A stretch of DNA of 25,443 nucleotides from Candidatus Latescibacterota bacterium (GCA_003529325.1 DPVW01000302.1:1-25443), one strand, 5' to 3'; shown: positions 1 to 8,271, counted from the first letter of the stretch. Program-made: numbers and translations. The notes: generated from the letters alone by a model not told the origin.

Positions 1-324
1 GGCGACGCGATCCAGGATCTCCTGTGCCTTGCGCGGCCCCACGGCCCGCTCGAGGGCGCCACGGGCGAAGTCCATGCCGCCCTGCCTCACCCACTCGCCA
101 GCCAGTAGGTGCTGCTCGAATTCCTCCAGCACCTTGTCCTGCATCTCGACCGTGACCGTCTTGAGATTGGCCACGGCCTGCGTGATCTCTTCAATTTCGT
201 AGTCGGAGAGAAACTTCATCACCTCGCCACAGGTCTCCTGGCCGAGGGCGACGAAGAGAATGGCCAGCTTCTGCCCGATCGGAAGTTCAGCTTCGTCTGC
301 GCGGTTGGCATTTCTCTGGGCCAC
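1..324 (-). CDS. fliG: Flagellar motor switch protein FliG, N-terminal 108 residues (cut by window edge)
   Basis: FliG is a rotor protein of the flagellar C-ring; its N-terminal domain attaches to the MS-ring protein FliF. The visible part carries the typical FliG-N pattern: an opening helix with GQKLAILFVALGQE, then LSDYEIEEITQAVANL, then VLEEFEQHLLAGEWVRQGG and ALGP-like AVGPRKAQEIL. The start is GTG at 324-322, chosen because an AGGAGG ribosome site lies six bases upstream (plus-strand 331-336) and the protein then begins just before the conserved domain. The middle and C-terminal (torque-generating) domains lie outside the window. A sigma-28-like promoter sits upstream at 473-499. The gene points away from the cell-wall genes, so further flagellar genes probably follow beyond position 1. 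Confidence 0.9.
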   Translation of the reverse strand, partial: MAQRNANRADEAELPIGQKLAILFVALGQETCGEVMKFLSDYEIEEITQAVANLKTVTVEMQDKVLEEFEQHLLAGEWVRQGGMDFARGALERAVGPRKAQEILDRVA

Positions 325-408
325 CTTATTCCTCCTGCGCGGTCAGACGGCAGACGGCTGCAGTGCTGGTGCGCTCTCACTCCGGTATGCCGTGAGCGTT
401 GGTATCTC

Positions 409-425
409 TTAGTAAGTGTTAGTAA
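409..425. repeat. Short direct repeat TTAGTAA x2, 10-bp spacing, upstream of fliG
   Basis: Two exact copies of TTAGTAA (409-415 and 419-425) are separated by GTG, so they fall on the same face of the helix. They lie in the untranslated leader between the candidate fliG promoter and the fliG start. They could be an operator half-site pair or chance; nothing else supports a function. Confidence 0.3.
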
Positions 426-472
426 AGATAGGAACTTCCGCCCGATTTCGCGCGGTTTCCCCTCTCTGTCAG

Positions 473-499
473 TTATCGGCGGGAGACGCTCGCGCTTGA
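473..499 (-). promoter_or_regulatory. Candidate sigma-28 (FliA) promoter for fliG
   Basis: Read on the minus strand, 480-473 is GCCGATAA, an exact match to the enterobacterial FliA -10 consensus. Exactly 11 bases upstream, 499-492 is TCAAGCGC, matching the TAAAG core of the -35 box at four of five positions but not its T-rich half. The element lies between the stop of the polysaccharide kinase gene and the fliG start, in the right orientation for fliG, with a leader of about 140 bases. Known fact: flagellar sigma-28 promoters have this spacing. Inference: fliG here starts its own transcript. fliG is more often a middle-class, sigma-54 or sigma-70 gene, which lowers confidence. Confidence 0.45.
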
Positions 500-504
500 C
501 CTTA

Positions 505-3453
505 CTACTGTCCGGCGGGGTTGATGAGCAGACTTGCTTCTTGGCGTGTTTCGAAGGCCCCCGCCAGTTCGGCATCGGCGCTAGTCGTATACTCCCGCCA
601 GGCTACGTCACCATCGATGCCAGCTACGGCATACGGCAGACTCAGGATATTGAAGTCTTTCAAAGCGCCACCGGCCTGCAGGCGACGAGCTTCTCTATAC
701 GCTGTGTCCCAGCTCTCCCAGCGGCCAACCAACAGCCGATTGTACCGTTCTCCCCGCACTTGCACGGGGCTGAAAAATGCGGGTTCCCCACGATCTCGAA
801 GGGCCTGCAGGGTGGCAGTCGCCCAGCGACTTCCCGGCGGGTAGGATGCGACACGGACACTAAAGGGGCGGTCGCAGAGCACGATGTGTGGGTTCACCTC
901 AGCTGTCGGCGGAGGCTCGGCGACAACCAAGGGTGCAATAACCGCAGGTTCGACCACAACAGGTGGGGTGCCAACCTTCGACCCTACCCGTTCGACGACG
1001 ACGGTCTCCAATGCCCTGCTTGAAGTCGCCTCCACTGGGGCGCCTTGAATGGCTCCTGTCACCCAGGTCCAGGCGCCGCCCTGCCAGAGACCTCCCGCGA
1101 GAATGACGAGGAAGACGCCATAGGTCAGCAGTCGTCGGAGTGGCTGTACGTCACCCTCCTCCTCCTCGTTGGCCGCCTCCCGGGGTGTCTCTTCTTCTTC
1201 CTCTTCCCAGTCGCTCCGGGGTAAGCTCTCTACATCACCGATGCCCAACCTTTTCTTAAAGAGTCGAGACCAGTCCTGCGCTCGCTGTTGAATTGTGCGC
1301 TCAAGAGTTGCCTCTTCGCTGCCATATGCGTAGTAGGCGTCATATCCCAGATCCTGGTAGTCGGAGCTCATCTCGGCGCGGATGCCGTTGAGGACAACAC
1401 CGAGCAACTCGATGTCCACCGAACGCAACAGGGTCGTCGAGCGCTTTAGAGAAGTGCGTGCCACATCGCCAGCCTTGTAGATCATCAACGCGCCATCCAG
1501 CTTCTTGCCGAGGATGGCGGCGTCGGTGACGTGGAGGATGGGTGGCGTATCGATGAGGATGACGTCGTAGGCCTCTCGCAGTTCGTCGAGAAACTCCTCC
1601 ATGCGGTGCGAGTTGAGCAGTTCCGCCGGGTTGGGTGGGATCGAACCCGAGGTGATGATGTGCAGATTGCTGATCCCCTGCGTCTGTAGAATGTCCGCCA
1701 TCCCCATACCGCCAGTGACGATATCCGTCACCGTGCGGACCACATCCTGCCACTTGTAATTGCCAACGACGACCTCCGTGACGCCAGGTTCCTTATCAAG
1801 ACCAAAAAAACGCGCCACGGAGGGCTTGCGCAGGTCGCAGTCGACGAGCAGCGTCCGCTTGCCGAGCTGCGCCATCGTCATCGAAAGGTTCGCGATCGTC
1901 GTCGATTTGCCTTCCTGGTGCATGGAGCTGGTCACCATAAAACACTTGACGCCTTTCTCGACGGTGACGAACTCGATGTTGGTACGCAACGTCCTGTAGG
2001 TCTCGGCCAGCGTCGACTGCGGGTCGAAGTAGGCGACCAACTGAGCCTTGCGTTGCACGGTCCGTTCATCGGAGACGTCGACGCCACGACGCTGCAGCGA
2101 GGCCCGCACCTCATCGACATTGATGAAGGGTACGATGCCGATAACCTGAGTTCCGGCGTACTCCTGCACATCTTCGATCGTGCCAATCGATGTGTCCAAC
2201 GTTTCGGCGACGACGGCGAACACGATCCCCAGTACAAGCCCCAGAAGGACTCCCATGATGGCGCGCTGCAGAGGGTGATGAGGATTGACGGCGACCGCGG
2301 GCATCAGAGCCCACTCGAGAACGGTCACTTCCTCCACCTTGTCCGCCTCACGGATCAGGGCCTGCTGGTAACTCTCCTCCAGCACGCGGGCCACCTCCTG
2401 CCGCATGGCCTGCTCCCGCTGTAGGCGCGCCAACTCCAGGCCACTTGCAGGTAACAGATGGTATTGCTTGCGCAGCTCGCTGAGGCGGTTTCGTTCCGTC
2501 GCAAGGTCACGGCTGAGTGCCAGTCGACGCTGGCGCAGCTCCCCCATCAAATCCTTGCCGAGCTGATCGATCTGAACCTGGATCTGCCGAACATTGGGAT
2601 GGTCCTTCGTGTACTTCACGAGCAGACCATCGCGCTGCAACTTCAACCCATTCAACTGTCGACTCAGGCCCATGAAAGTAGCCCCAACCCGCTGGATGGA
2701 GACCCCTTGCAGCGTCTCGTCGGAGAGAGATTCGTTCTTCTCCATTTCCGTGACCATGGTGCTTACCGCGCTCAGATCCGCGGTCAGCCGCTGGGACTCT
2801 CTCTCCGACTCGGTGATGCCTTGCAGGTTCACCGACGCCTGACTCTCGAGAGAGATCAGATCGCTTTCCTCGCGGTAGGTGCGTACCTCGTCCTCCGCAT
2901 TCTCGAGCGCTGTCCGAGCATCGGCGCGCCGCTGCTCGACAAACTCGCGATGGCGGACGGCCTGCTGGTTCGTCTGTTCGTGGTTGTAGTCGCGGTAAAC
3001 GCGCGCCAGTCCATTGGCCATGTCACGAGCCCGTTCGGGCACGATATCGGTGGCGGCAATGACGATGATATTGGTGTAGCCCTCCTGGCTCGTCTCGATC
3101 CTCCCGGTCAGGTCATTGAGGACGATGGCCGTGTCCCCAGCTGTGCGCGTCCACGACAGCATTTCGAGCGAAGTTGCCGTGCGCTTGAGGACGGGATGGC
3201 TCGTGATGATCGTCTGCTGGGTCTCGATGGCATCGCCGCTGTTGTAGGCGAGGGTCTGCAAATAGAGGCCCGTCAGGTTCTGGTGCTCGTTGATCTGCAC
3301 CTTCGCCCTCGCCTGGAACAACGGCTGCGGCTTCCAGATAAAAGAGATGAGAAAACTGAAGAACCCCAGCAGGAACGCCGTAAAAATGACGATCCCCTTG
3401 CGCCGGCGCAGGACACGCCAATAGTCTCGGAGTGTGACCTCGTACTGGGCCAT
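505..3453 (-). CDS. Wzc-type polysaccharide co-polymerase / BY-kinase with extra C-terminal membrane segment and SPOR-like domain
   Basis: The protein has 982 residues. Residues 1-60 hold the Wzz start and a first membrane helix (about 21-40). Residues 60-395 are the periplasmic Wzz/GNVR part with long coiled coils, and a second membrane helix is at about 397-417. The cytoplasmic BY-kinase domain (about 480-700) has Walker A around HQEGKST (512-518), Walker A' LLVDCDLRKP (535-544), Walker B VILIDTPP (631-638) and a terminal tyrosine cluster (Tyr 699, 704, 707, 708, 710). Normal Wzc proteins end there. This one continues with an acidic Glu-rich stretch (about 748-766), a third hydrophobic helix (about 774-790), a Pro/Val linker, and a SPOR-like fold at about 862-925 (FSVRVASY ... 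RLLVGRWESWDTAYREARRL). SPOR domains bind denuded septal peptidoglycan. The family controls export and chain length of capsule or exopolysaccharide by autophosphorylation. No glycosyltransferase or Wza gene is seen nearby. The start is ATG at 3453; the ribosome site is weak. Confidence 0.88.
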   Translation of the reverse strand: MAQYEVTLRDYWRVLRRRKGIVIFTAFLLGFFSFLISFIWKPQPLFQARAKVQINEHQNLTGLYLQTLAYNSGDAIETQQTIITSHPVLKRTATSLEMLSWTRTAGDTAIVLNDLTGRIETSQEGYTNIIVIAATDIVPERARDMANGLARVYRDYNHEQTNQQAVRHREFVEQRRADARTALENAEDEVRTYREESDLISLESQASVNLQGITESERESQRLTADLSAVSTMVTEMEKNESLSDETLQGVSIQRVGATFMGLSRQLNGLKLQRDGLLVKYTKDHPNVRQIQVQIDQLGKDLMGELRQRRLALSRDLATERNRLSELRKQYHLLPASGLELARLQREQAMRQEVARVLEESYQQALIREADKVEEVTVLEWALMPAVAVNPHHPLQRAIMGVLLGLVLGIVFAVVAETLDTSIGTIEDVQEYAGTQVIGIVPFINVDEVRASLQRRGVDVSDERTVQRKAQLVAYFDPQSTLAETYRTLRTNIEFVTVEKGVKCFMVTSSMHQEGKSTTIANLSMTMAQLGKRTLLVDCDLRKPSVARFFGLDKEPGVTEVVVGNYKWQDVVRTVTDIVTGGMGMADILQTQGISNLHIITSGSIPPNPAELLNSHRMEEFLDELREAYDVILIDTPPILHVTDAAILGKKLDGALMIYKAGDVARTSLKRSTTLLRSVDIELLGVVLNGIRAEMSSDYQDLGYDAYYAYGSEEATLERTIQQRAQDWSRLFKKRLGIGDVESLPRSDWEEEEEETPREAANEEEEGDVQPLRRLLTYGVFLVILAGGLWQGGAWTWVTGAIQGAPVEATSSRALETVVVERVGSKVGTPPVVVEPAVIAPLVVAEPPPTAEVNPHIVLCDRPFSVRVASYPPGSRWATATLQALRDRGEPAFFSPVQVRGERYNRLLVGRWESWDTAYREARRLQAGGALKDFNILSLPYAVAGIDGDVAWREYTTSADAELAGAFETRQEASLLINPAGQ

Positions 3454-3524
3454 ATGAGCACAGGATCGCAGTGCACCGCCGGCTCGGGGGAGGCCGGTGG
3501 ATGCGGTATTGAGCAGTGGACGAA

Positions 3525-3548
3525 GAGGCGGCGGTGGGGCGCCGCCTC
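3525..3548 (-). terminator. GC-rich hairpin after the KptA-like gene, possible terminator
   Basis: GAGGCGGCG (3525-3533) and CGCCGCCTC (3540-3548) form a perfect 9-bp stem with a 6-base loop, 20 bases past the stop of the KptA-like gene on the minus strand. The bases after the stem read TTCGTCC, so there is no real U-tract. It may be an intrinsic terminator of reduced strength or an RNA-stabilising end. Confidence 0.4.
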
Positions 3549-3568
3549 AGGAAACTATGAACTACCGA

Positions 3569-4333
3569 CTAACGGCGTCCGGAGCCCTTGTCGAACTTTG
3601 GACGCCTGCCAAAGGTGATTTCTTTCGGCTCTTCAGGGGCGACTGGTGCTTTGGCCACAGGTTCGGAGCGAGACGACCGGGGTTCGCGGGGGGCGCGATC
3701 CCGGCTGCGGCCACCACCCTGACTGCGACGGGGCCGACCGCCCTCCTCTTCGTCCCGCCGGTTACCCGGGGGCGCCTCGATCTGGACGATATCACCGACA
3801 AACTCGGCACCGATCTCTTGGCGGGTGAGCACGACCTCGCCGCGGGACCAGAACTGAACTCCGGCTTCTTCCGTAGCGGCGGCGGCTCGCACTTCAACGA
3901 TACTCGGCGCCGCAACAGCACCGGCCCGTGATTCGGCCACCTCCCGTGTCGGTGACAGGTGCAGATAGAACCGATCTTCAGAGCGGATACCCTCTTCCTT
4001 CATACAACGCCCCTGTCCGGCGGGCACACAAAGATAGAGATGCTCTGGCGGCTCCATGGGCTCGCCGTCCATCTCCACGAAGAAGCTGTGACCGTAGAGG
4101 GCGCGGACGCGATCATCGACGATCTCGAAACGATGCTGTCTCGATGTCTCGATAAGGTCTCGAATGTCTTCTGCCGCGACAGCGGCGTAGCGCTGTTGCA
4201 CGGCCTCGACAACTTCCTCGAGAGGGATGAAGCCGAACTCGTCCATGTTGAGGCCGAATTCATCCGGCCGATGTCTCAATATGAGAGACAGGAGCTTGGA
4301 AATACGTCTGCGGTCAGGCACGGCGCGCTTCAT
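3569..4333 (-). CDS. KptA/Tpt1-like RNA 2'-phosphotransferase, divergent, with Arg/Gly/Ser-rich tail
   Basis: The protein has 254 residues. KptA/Tpt1 enzymes remove a 2'-phosphate from RNA using NAD. Residues 9-100 match the family N-lobe: RRISKLLSLILRHRP (with the catalytic pair Arg20-His21), FGLNMDEFGFIPLEEVVEAV, then RFE...RVRALYGHSF (usual form RIRAxQGHS) and PPEHLY. The C-lobe is weaker: LHLSPTREVAESRAG fits the usual VHLS segment and VQFWSRGEVVLT fits the region ending in VWLT. The hallmark YHGT of the NAD site reads YLCV (100-103), so the usual His is missing. Residues 188-254 are a low-complexity Arg/Gly/Ser/Glu-rich tail, probably disordered and possibly RNA-binding. purE ends 31 bases upstream, so co-transcription is likely. 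The ATG start has an AAAGGA directly against it; a GTG four codons later is an alternative. The fold is fairly sure, the activity uncertain. Confidence 0.72.
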   Translation of the reverse strand: MKRAVPDRRRISKLLSLILRHRPDEFGLNMDEFGFIPLEEVVEAVQQRYAAVAAEDIRDLIETSRQHRFEIVDDRVRALYGHSFFVEMDGEPMEPPEHLYLCVPAGQGRCMKEEGIRSEDRFYLHLSPTREVAESRAGAVAAPSIVEVRAAAATEEAGVQFWSRGEVVLTRQEIGAEFVGDIVQIEAPPGNRRDEEEGGRPRRSQGGGRSRDRAPREPRSSRSEPVAKAPVAPEEPKEITFGRRPKFDKGSGRR

Positions 4334-4364
4334 TCCTTTCGAGTCACTCTGAATCTCTTGATCG

Positions 4365-4814
4365 CTACTGATCCCATTGTCGACGATACTTCTCCAGTGC
4401 ACGGCGCACGTCATCGTCCTGCAGAGCCAGGATCGCCGCCGCCAGCAAGGCGGCATTACGAGCATTGTCGATCCCCACCGTGGCCACCGGGATTCCCGGT
4501 GGCATCTGCACAATACTATACAACGCATCAACGCCGTTGAGCGCTCCCGAGGCAATGGGCACGCCGATGACGGGCAAGGTCGTGTGTGCCGCAATCACAC
4601 CAGGCAATGCGGCCGACATGCCAGCTCCGGCGATCAACACCTGTAGTCCCCGGTCCGCAGCATCTTGAGCCCAGGTGGCGGTGCGCTCGGGATTGCGATG
4701 GGCGGAACTGACCACCGACTCGTAACCGATACCGAGTTCATCGAGAATCGCGTTGGCCTTTTCCATGACAGCAGCGTCCGACTTGCTACCCATGATGATA
4801 CCGACGACTGCCAT
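4365..4814 (-). CDS. purE: N5-carboxyaminoimidazole ribonucleotide mutase PurE
   Basis: PurE (149 residues, normal family length of about 150-170) rearranges N5-CAIR to CAIR in purine synthesis in the cytoplasm. Visible motifs are IIMGSKSD near the start, [10 protein letters not shown] (substrate His), the glycine-rich [25 protein letters not shown] region split over the middle, and [23 protein letters not shown]. The pattern is that of class I enzymes, which normally need the partner PurK; no purK is seen in the window. The start is ATG at 4814 with GGGA six bases upstream. A candidate promoter lies at 4849-4877, so the gene can be transcribed separately from ftsZ, which ends 122 bases earlier. 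Confidence 0.95.
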   Translation of the reverse strand: MAVVGIIMGSKSDAAVMEKANAILDELGIGYESVVSSAHRNPERTATWAQDAADRGLQVLIAGAGMSAALPGVIAAHTTLPVIGVPIASGALNGVDALYSIVQMPPGIPVATVGIDNARNAALLAAAILALQDDDVRRALEKYRRQWDQ

Positions 4815-4848
4815 AAGACATCCCGGGACAAGGAGTTAAGAGCAAGCT

Positions 4849-4877
4849 AATATGCCCCCGACCTCCCTTGGGGTCAA
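4849..4877 (-). promoter_or_regulatory. Candidate sigma-70-type promoter for purE
   Basis: On the minus strand TTGACC (4877-4872) and CATATT (4854-4849) are separated by exactly 17 bases, in the 122-base gap between the ftsZ stop and the purE start. The -35 end overlaps a short imperfect inverted repeat (about 4860-4875) that could be an operator. Confidence 0.45.
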
Positions 4878-4936
4878 CCAGCCCGCTCCCAACTCCCGCC
4901 CGTTGACAACGTCGTTGCACTCACAACGCTGTATAA

Positions 4937-6076
4937 CTAACCCCGCTGCTTGCGCAGAATTGCCGGATAGTCCAGATCGCCAACCAGATTGTCATCGGTG
5001 CCGGCTTCAACCGGCACAGGCTGCTGTACACCAACCACCGATTCTCTGATCTGACGACGTATCCCTGTCTGCGGGGCCGCCTTCGCCACCTCCGCAACGG
5101 CTTCGAATTCACCCTTCTTGTTCAGGTGGAACCCCGTGGCGATCACGGTGACACGCATTTCGTCGACCATCGACTCGTCGATCACGGTGCCGAAGATGAT
5201 GTTCGCCTCGTTCCCCGCTGCCTCCTGGATTACGGAAGCCGCCTCATTGGCTTCGTACAATGTGAGATTGGGCCCGGCAGAAATATTAATCAGAGCACCA
5301 CGGGCGCCGTCGATCGAAATGTCTTCGATCAATGGACTCTTGATCGCCTTCTTCGCCGCCTCCAATGCCCGATTTTCACCTCGATGCGAACCGACACCGA
5401 TGATGGCATCCCCACCCTCGGTGATCACCGTCTTCACATCATTGAAGTCGAGATTGATCATGCCATTGATCGTGATCAGATCGGCGATTCCACGGGTCGC
5501 CTGCAGCAGGACTTCGTCGGCCTTGCCAAAGGCTTCTTCCAGGGTTGTATCCCGTGAACAGATCGAGAGCAGACGCTGATTTTTGATCACGATCAGCGTG
5601 TCAACGTATTCCTGCAGTTCCGCGATACCCGCCTGCGCGTTGCGCATGCGCGGAAACCCTTCGAACTGGAAGGGTTCGGTAACGATGCCGACGGCGAGGG
5701 CTCCTTGCTCCTTGGCAATCTGTGCCACGACGGGTGCCGCGCCGGTGCCGGTACCGCCACCCATGCCAGCTGTGATGAATACCAGATCCGTATCGGTGAG
5801 ACGCTCCGCGACGCGGTCACGGTCCTCCTCGACAGCCTGACGAGCAATCTCCGGTTTGGCTCCGGCACCAAGACCGCGTGTGATGCTCTCGCCGATGCAC
5901 AGGGTGACATCGGCAGAGGAGACCTCCAGGTCCTGGTTGTCAGTATTGACGGCGATGAATTCCACACCGTGCATGCCTGAATCCTTCATACGGTTGATGG
6001 CATTGCCACCGGCGCCACCGACGCCGACGACCTTGATGCTTGCTGCCTGATCGAAATTGATAATCTCAAAGGTCAT
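4937..6076 (-). CDS. ftsZ: Cell division protein FtsZ
   Basis: FtsZ is the tubulin-like GTPase that polymerises into the Z-ring at mid-cell. The 379-residue protein shows VVGVGGAGGNA (17-27), the GTP-binding signature GGGTGTG (106-112) followed by AAPVVA, the T7 synergy loop within INGMINLDFNDVKTV, and a conserved C-terminal peptide DYPAILRKQRG that binds FtsA and other partners. A linker of about 50 residues separates the core from this peptide. The start is ATG at 6076 with a strong GGAGAGGG ribosome site three bases upstream. ftsA ends 58 bases before. It is the last dcw gene here, and purE follows. Confidence 0.98.
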   Translation of the reverse strand: MTFEIINFDQAASIKVVGVGGAGGNAINRMKDSGMHGVEFIAVNTDNQDLEVSSADVTLCIGESITRGLGAGAKPEIARQAVEEDRDRVAERLTDTDLVFITAGMGGGTGTGAAPVVAQIAKEQGALAVGIVTEPFQFEGFPRMRNAQAGIAELQEYVDTLIVIKNQRLLSICSRDTTLEEAFGKADEVLLQATRGIADLITINGMINLDFNDVKTVITEGGDAIIGVGSHRGENRALEAAKKAIKSPLIEDISIDGARGALINISAGPNLTLYEANEAASVIQEAAGNEANIIFGTVIDESMVDEMRVTVIATGFHLNKKGEFEAVAEVAKAAPQTGIRRQIRESVVGVQQPVPVEAGTDDNLVGDLDYPAILRKQRG

Positions 6077-6115
6077 GAACCCTCTCCTCGTCTGTCGTTG
6101 GTCGTGGCCATGATG

Positions 6116-6133
6116 CTCTTGCTCTTACTCTTA
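6116..6133. repeat. Hexamer repeat in the ftsA-ftsZ gap
   Basis: Three adjacent copies of the plus-strand hexamer CTCTTR (minus strand YAAGAG) fill 6116-6133, directly after the ftsA stop. On the transcript this is a purine-rich AAGAG series upstream of the true ftsZ ribosome site. It could be a slippage microsatellite or a ribosome-loading element. Confidence 0.4.
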
Positions 6134-6134
6134 T

Positions 6135-7379
6135 TCACAACAGGGTGTTGAACCACTCGCGCATACGCTCGGCGACACTGTCGAAACGCCCCTCGGCCAG
6201 ACCCGACGCGCGACCGGGTCCGGCATTGCCGATCTCATCATCAGCCGCCATCAACGCCAGGCCGACGGCGGTGGAGTACACCGGACTGGCGACTGCCTCG
6301 CCGATTCCTGGGGTTCCCTGCGGCGCTGCGACACGTACGGGAGCCTGAAAGACCCGCTCCGCCAGCACATCGGCGCCATGAACAAGCACACCGCCCCCGG
6401 TCAGCACGATGCCGGCGCTCAGCAGGTCACCATATGACGAGGCGCTGATTTGCTTCTGGACCAGCATGAACAATTCCTCCATGCGCGCTTCGATGATCTG
6501 CGACAACTCCATGCGGGAAACCTGCCCTCGGGGCAGCGAGCCACCGAGGTCGATGGTTTCGGCGGCGGCATCATCTTCGGGTAGTAGGGCACTGCCATGT
6601 TCGATCTTGAGTCGTTCCGCCTGTCCCCAGGATGTACGCAGGCAGATGGCGATGTCACTTGTGACGCTTTGCCCACCGACGCCGATGACGGCGGTCTTGC
6701 GCACACTGCCCTGGAAGTAGAGGGCGACATCCGATGTGCCGCCACCGACGTCGATGAGACAGACCCCCATCTCCCTCTCGTCCTCGGTGAGCACCGCGCG
6801 ACTTGAAGCCAGCGGCTCAAGCACGATATCGGCAACTTCGAGTCCCGCACGCTGTACACTCTTGCAGACATTCTGGACCGATGTCACCGCGCCGGTAACG
6901 ATGTGCACGTCTGCTCCGAGTCGGACACCGAACATACCCACAGGATCACGGATCCCGTTCTGGTCGTCGACGACAAACTGCTGGGGCAGCACATGGAGGA
7001 CTTCGCGATCGAAGGGGATCGCCACTGTGCGCGCTGCGGCGATCACCCGCTCGCGGTCATCGAGGCCGATTTCGTGTCGTTTGCCGCCAACGGCGACGGC
7101 GCCTGAACTATCGAGACTGCCGATATGCTCGCCGGCGATGCCGGTGTAAACGGTGTGCACCTCCACACCTGACGCCGTCTGCGCCTCACCCACGGCACGG
7201 GCGATGGACTGCACCGTCTTGCCCACATCGACGACGACGCCGCGGCGCAGACCATCGGATTGCGCCGTACCGACACCGATGATGCGCAACTCGCCATCCA
7301 CACCAACTTCGGCGACGACGACACATATCTTCGTCGTTCCCAGGTCGAGGCCCACGTAGATCCGGGATAGATCAACCAT
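6135..7379 (-). CDS. ftsA: Cell division protein FtsA
   Basis: FtsA is an actin-like ATPase that tethers FtsZ filaments to the inner membrane and recruits later division proteins. The 414-residue protein opens with IYVGLDLGTTKICVVVAEV (phosphate-1 motif), has LIDVGGGTSDVALY (phosphate-2) and IVLTGGGVLVHGADVLAERVF (adenosine region). The FtsA-specific 1C (SHS2-type) domain falls around residues 85-160. It ends in an amphipathic membrane-targeting helix, RMREWFNTLL. I chose the ATG at 7379, not the much longer open frame upstream that overlaps ftsQ, because the family begins here and the ATG overlaps the ftsQ stop by 8 bases, typical of coupled genes. Confidence 0.97.
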   Translation of the reverse strand: MVDLSRIYVGLDLGTTKICVVVAEVGVDGELRIIGVGTAQSDGLRRGVVVDVGKTVQSIARAVGEAQTASGVEVHTVYTGIAGEHIGSLDSSGAVAVGGKRHEIGLDDRERVIAAARTVAIPFDREVLHVLPQQFVVDDQNGIRDPVGMFGVRLGADVHIVTGAVTSVQNVCKSVQRAGLEVADIVLEPLASSRAVLTEDEREMGVCLIDVGGGTSDVALYFQGSVRKTAVIGVGGQSVTSDIAICLRTSWGQAERLKIEHGSALLPEDDAAAETIDLGGSLPRGQVSRMELSQIIEARMEELFMLVQKQISASSYGDLLSAGIVLTGGGVLVHGADVLAERVFQAPVRVAAPQGTPGIGEAVASPVYSTAVGLALMAADDEIGNAGPGRASGLAEGRFDSVAERMREWFNTLL

Positions 7380-8271
7380 GGCGCGGTATCTGCGTCGCGT
7401 AGGGGTCCACTCTCTTAGGGTCCTGTACTTCGGAGGTCTTGGCCGACGCCTGGCGACCAACGACAGCCTGCCCGGCGAAGCGCAGATCGACATAGGCAGG
7501 ATTCGGGCACTCGCGATAGACGCGATCCAGAACCTGCTGCAATGTTGCCAGGCGCGCCCCCACGTCACCGAAGGGCAAGCGCACTTCAAGGTTGTCGGCC
7601 ACAAGACGTAATACGAGAGCCTCGCTCCCGAAGGGCTCCACCTGAGAGATCTCAGCAGCCAACTGAGGTGCCACACGAAGGACCGTCGCCCACCAGTCCA
7701 ACAAGCGCAACGCCGTGCTGTCCGCCACGACCTGACCGATGACGAGAGCATCGCCAAGACCAGGCACCCGCAACACGGGCAGGTCGAGATCAACAATACC
7801 TTCGGTCTGCAATCGTTGAGGAGGCAGCAGCACCCCCTCAGAGTCAATACCGTGTTGCTCCGAGTTCCATTCGATCCAGGCGATCCGGCGCCGCTCGACC
7901 AGATGTACGACGAGTCGATCCGGCGGCTTGCGCTCAACCCGCGCCGCGCGCACCCACACGAGGCGTTCGAGCCGTCCCGCCACAGAATCGAGATCGACTT
8001 CGAACAGACCGTCGCCCACTTCGACCCCACTCGACCCCAACACCTGGGTACCCGTCAACAGCCGCAGACCGCGTACCTCCAGAGCAGCGACACAGAATTG
8101 CGGCGAGGCGATCGCCGCCTGCTCCGCCCGCCAGGTCCCCCAGGCGAGGGCGACAGCACACAGAATCACCGCTCCCAGAACGAGATGCCGACGCCCCTTG
8201 ACGGGATGGTCTCCCTGCCGGGCAGCCATGGGCCGCTTCCGGCTAGCCTTCCTTGTCGACAAACCAACCAT
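7372..8271 (-). CDS. ftsQ: Cell division protein FtsQ
   Basis: FtsQ is a bitopic inner-membrane division protein that joins FtsL/FtsB to the divisome. The 299-residue sequence has a basic cytoplasmic start, one membrane helix (HLVLGAVILCAVALAWGTW, about 29-47), a POTRA domain (ALEVRGLRLLTGTQVL to VVHLVERRRIAWI), and a C-terminal FtsQ domain through about residue 270 with PAYVDLRFAGQAVV near its end. The tail is polar. The start ATG is one base after the murC stop (TGA-A-ATG), so expression is likely coupled. A Met at residue 15 is a possible alternative start. Confidence 0.92.
   Translation of the reverse strand: MVGLSTRKASRKRPMAARQGDHPVKGRRHLVLGAVILCAVALAWGTWRAEQAAIASPQFCVAALEVRGLRLLTGTQVLGSSGVEVGDGLFEVDLDSVAGRLERLVWVRAARVERKPPDRLVVHLVERRRIAWIEWNSEQHGIDSEGVLLPPQRLQTEGIVDLDLPVLRVPGLGDALVIGQVVADSTALRLLDWWATVLRVAPQLAAEISQVEPFGSEALVLRLVADNLEVRLPFGDVGARLATLQQVLDRVYRECPNPAYVDLRFAGQAVVGRQASAKTSEVQDPKRVDPYATQIPRHG

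Noticed and set aside
376..400. CTCAC/GTGAG inverted repeat upstream of fliG
   Set aside because: Only five paired bases with a mismatched interior; not distinguishable from chance.
2458..3618. A 386-codon plus-strand open frame opposite the polysaccharide kinase gene, and similar long antisense frames (109-1023, 8405-9457, 11637-12452)
   Set aside because: They lie fully or almost fully opposite well-recognised genes, carry no known motif, and have low-quality compositions typical of antisense reading in GC-rich DNA.
4856..4878. An imperfect GACC...GGTC hairpin after ftsZ as a terminator
   Set aside because: The stem on the transcribed strand has a mismatch and no U-tract; the sequence fits better as part of the purE promoter region.
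7380..8030. A 631-residue version of FtsA
   Set aside because: The extra 217 codons are an alternative frame of ftsQ; the FtsA family begins at the ATG at 7379.
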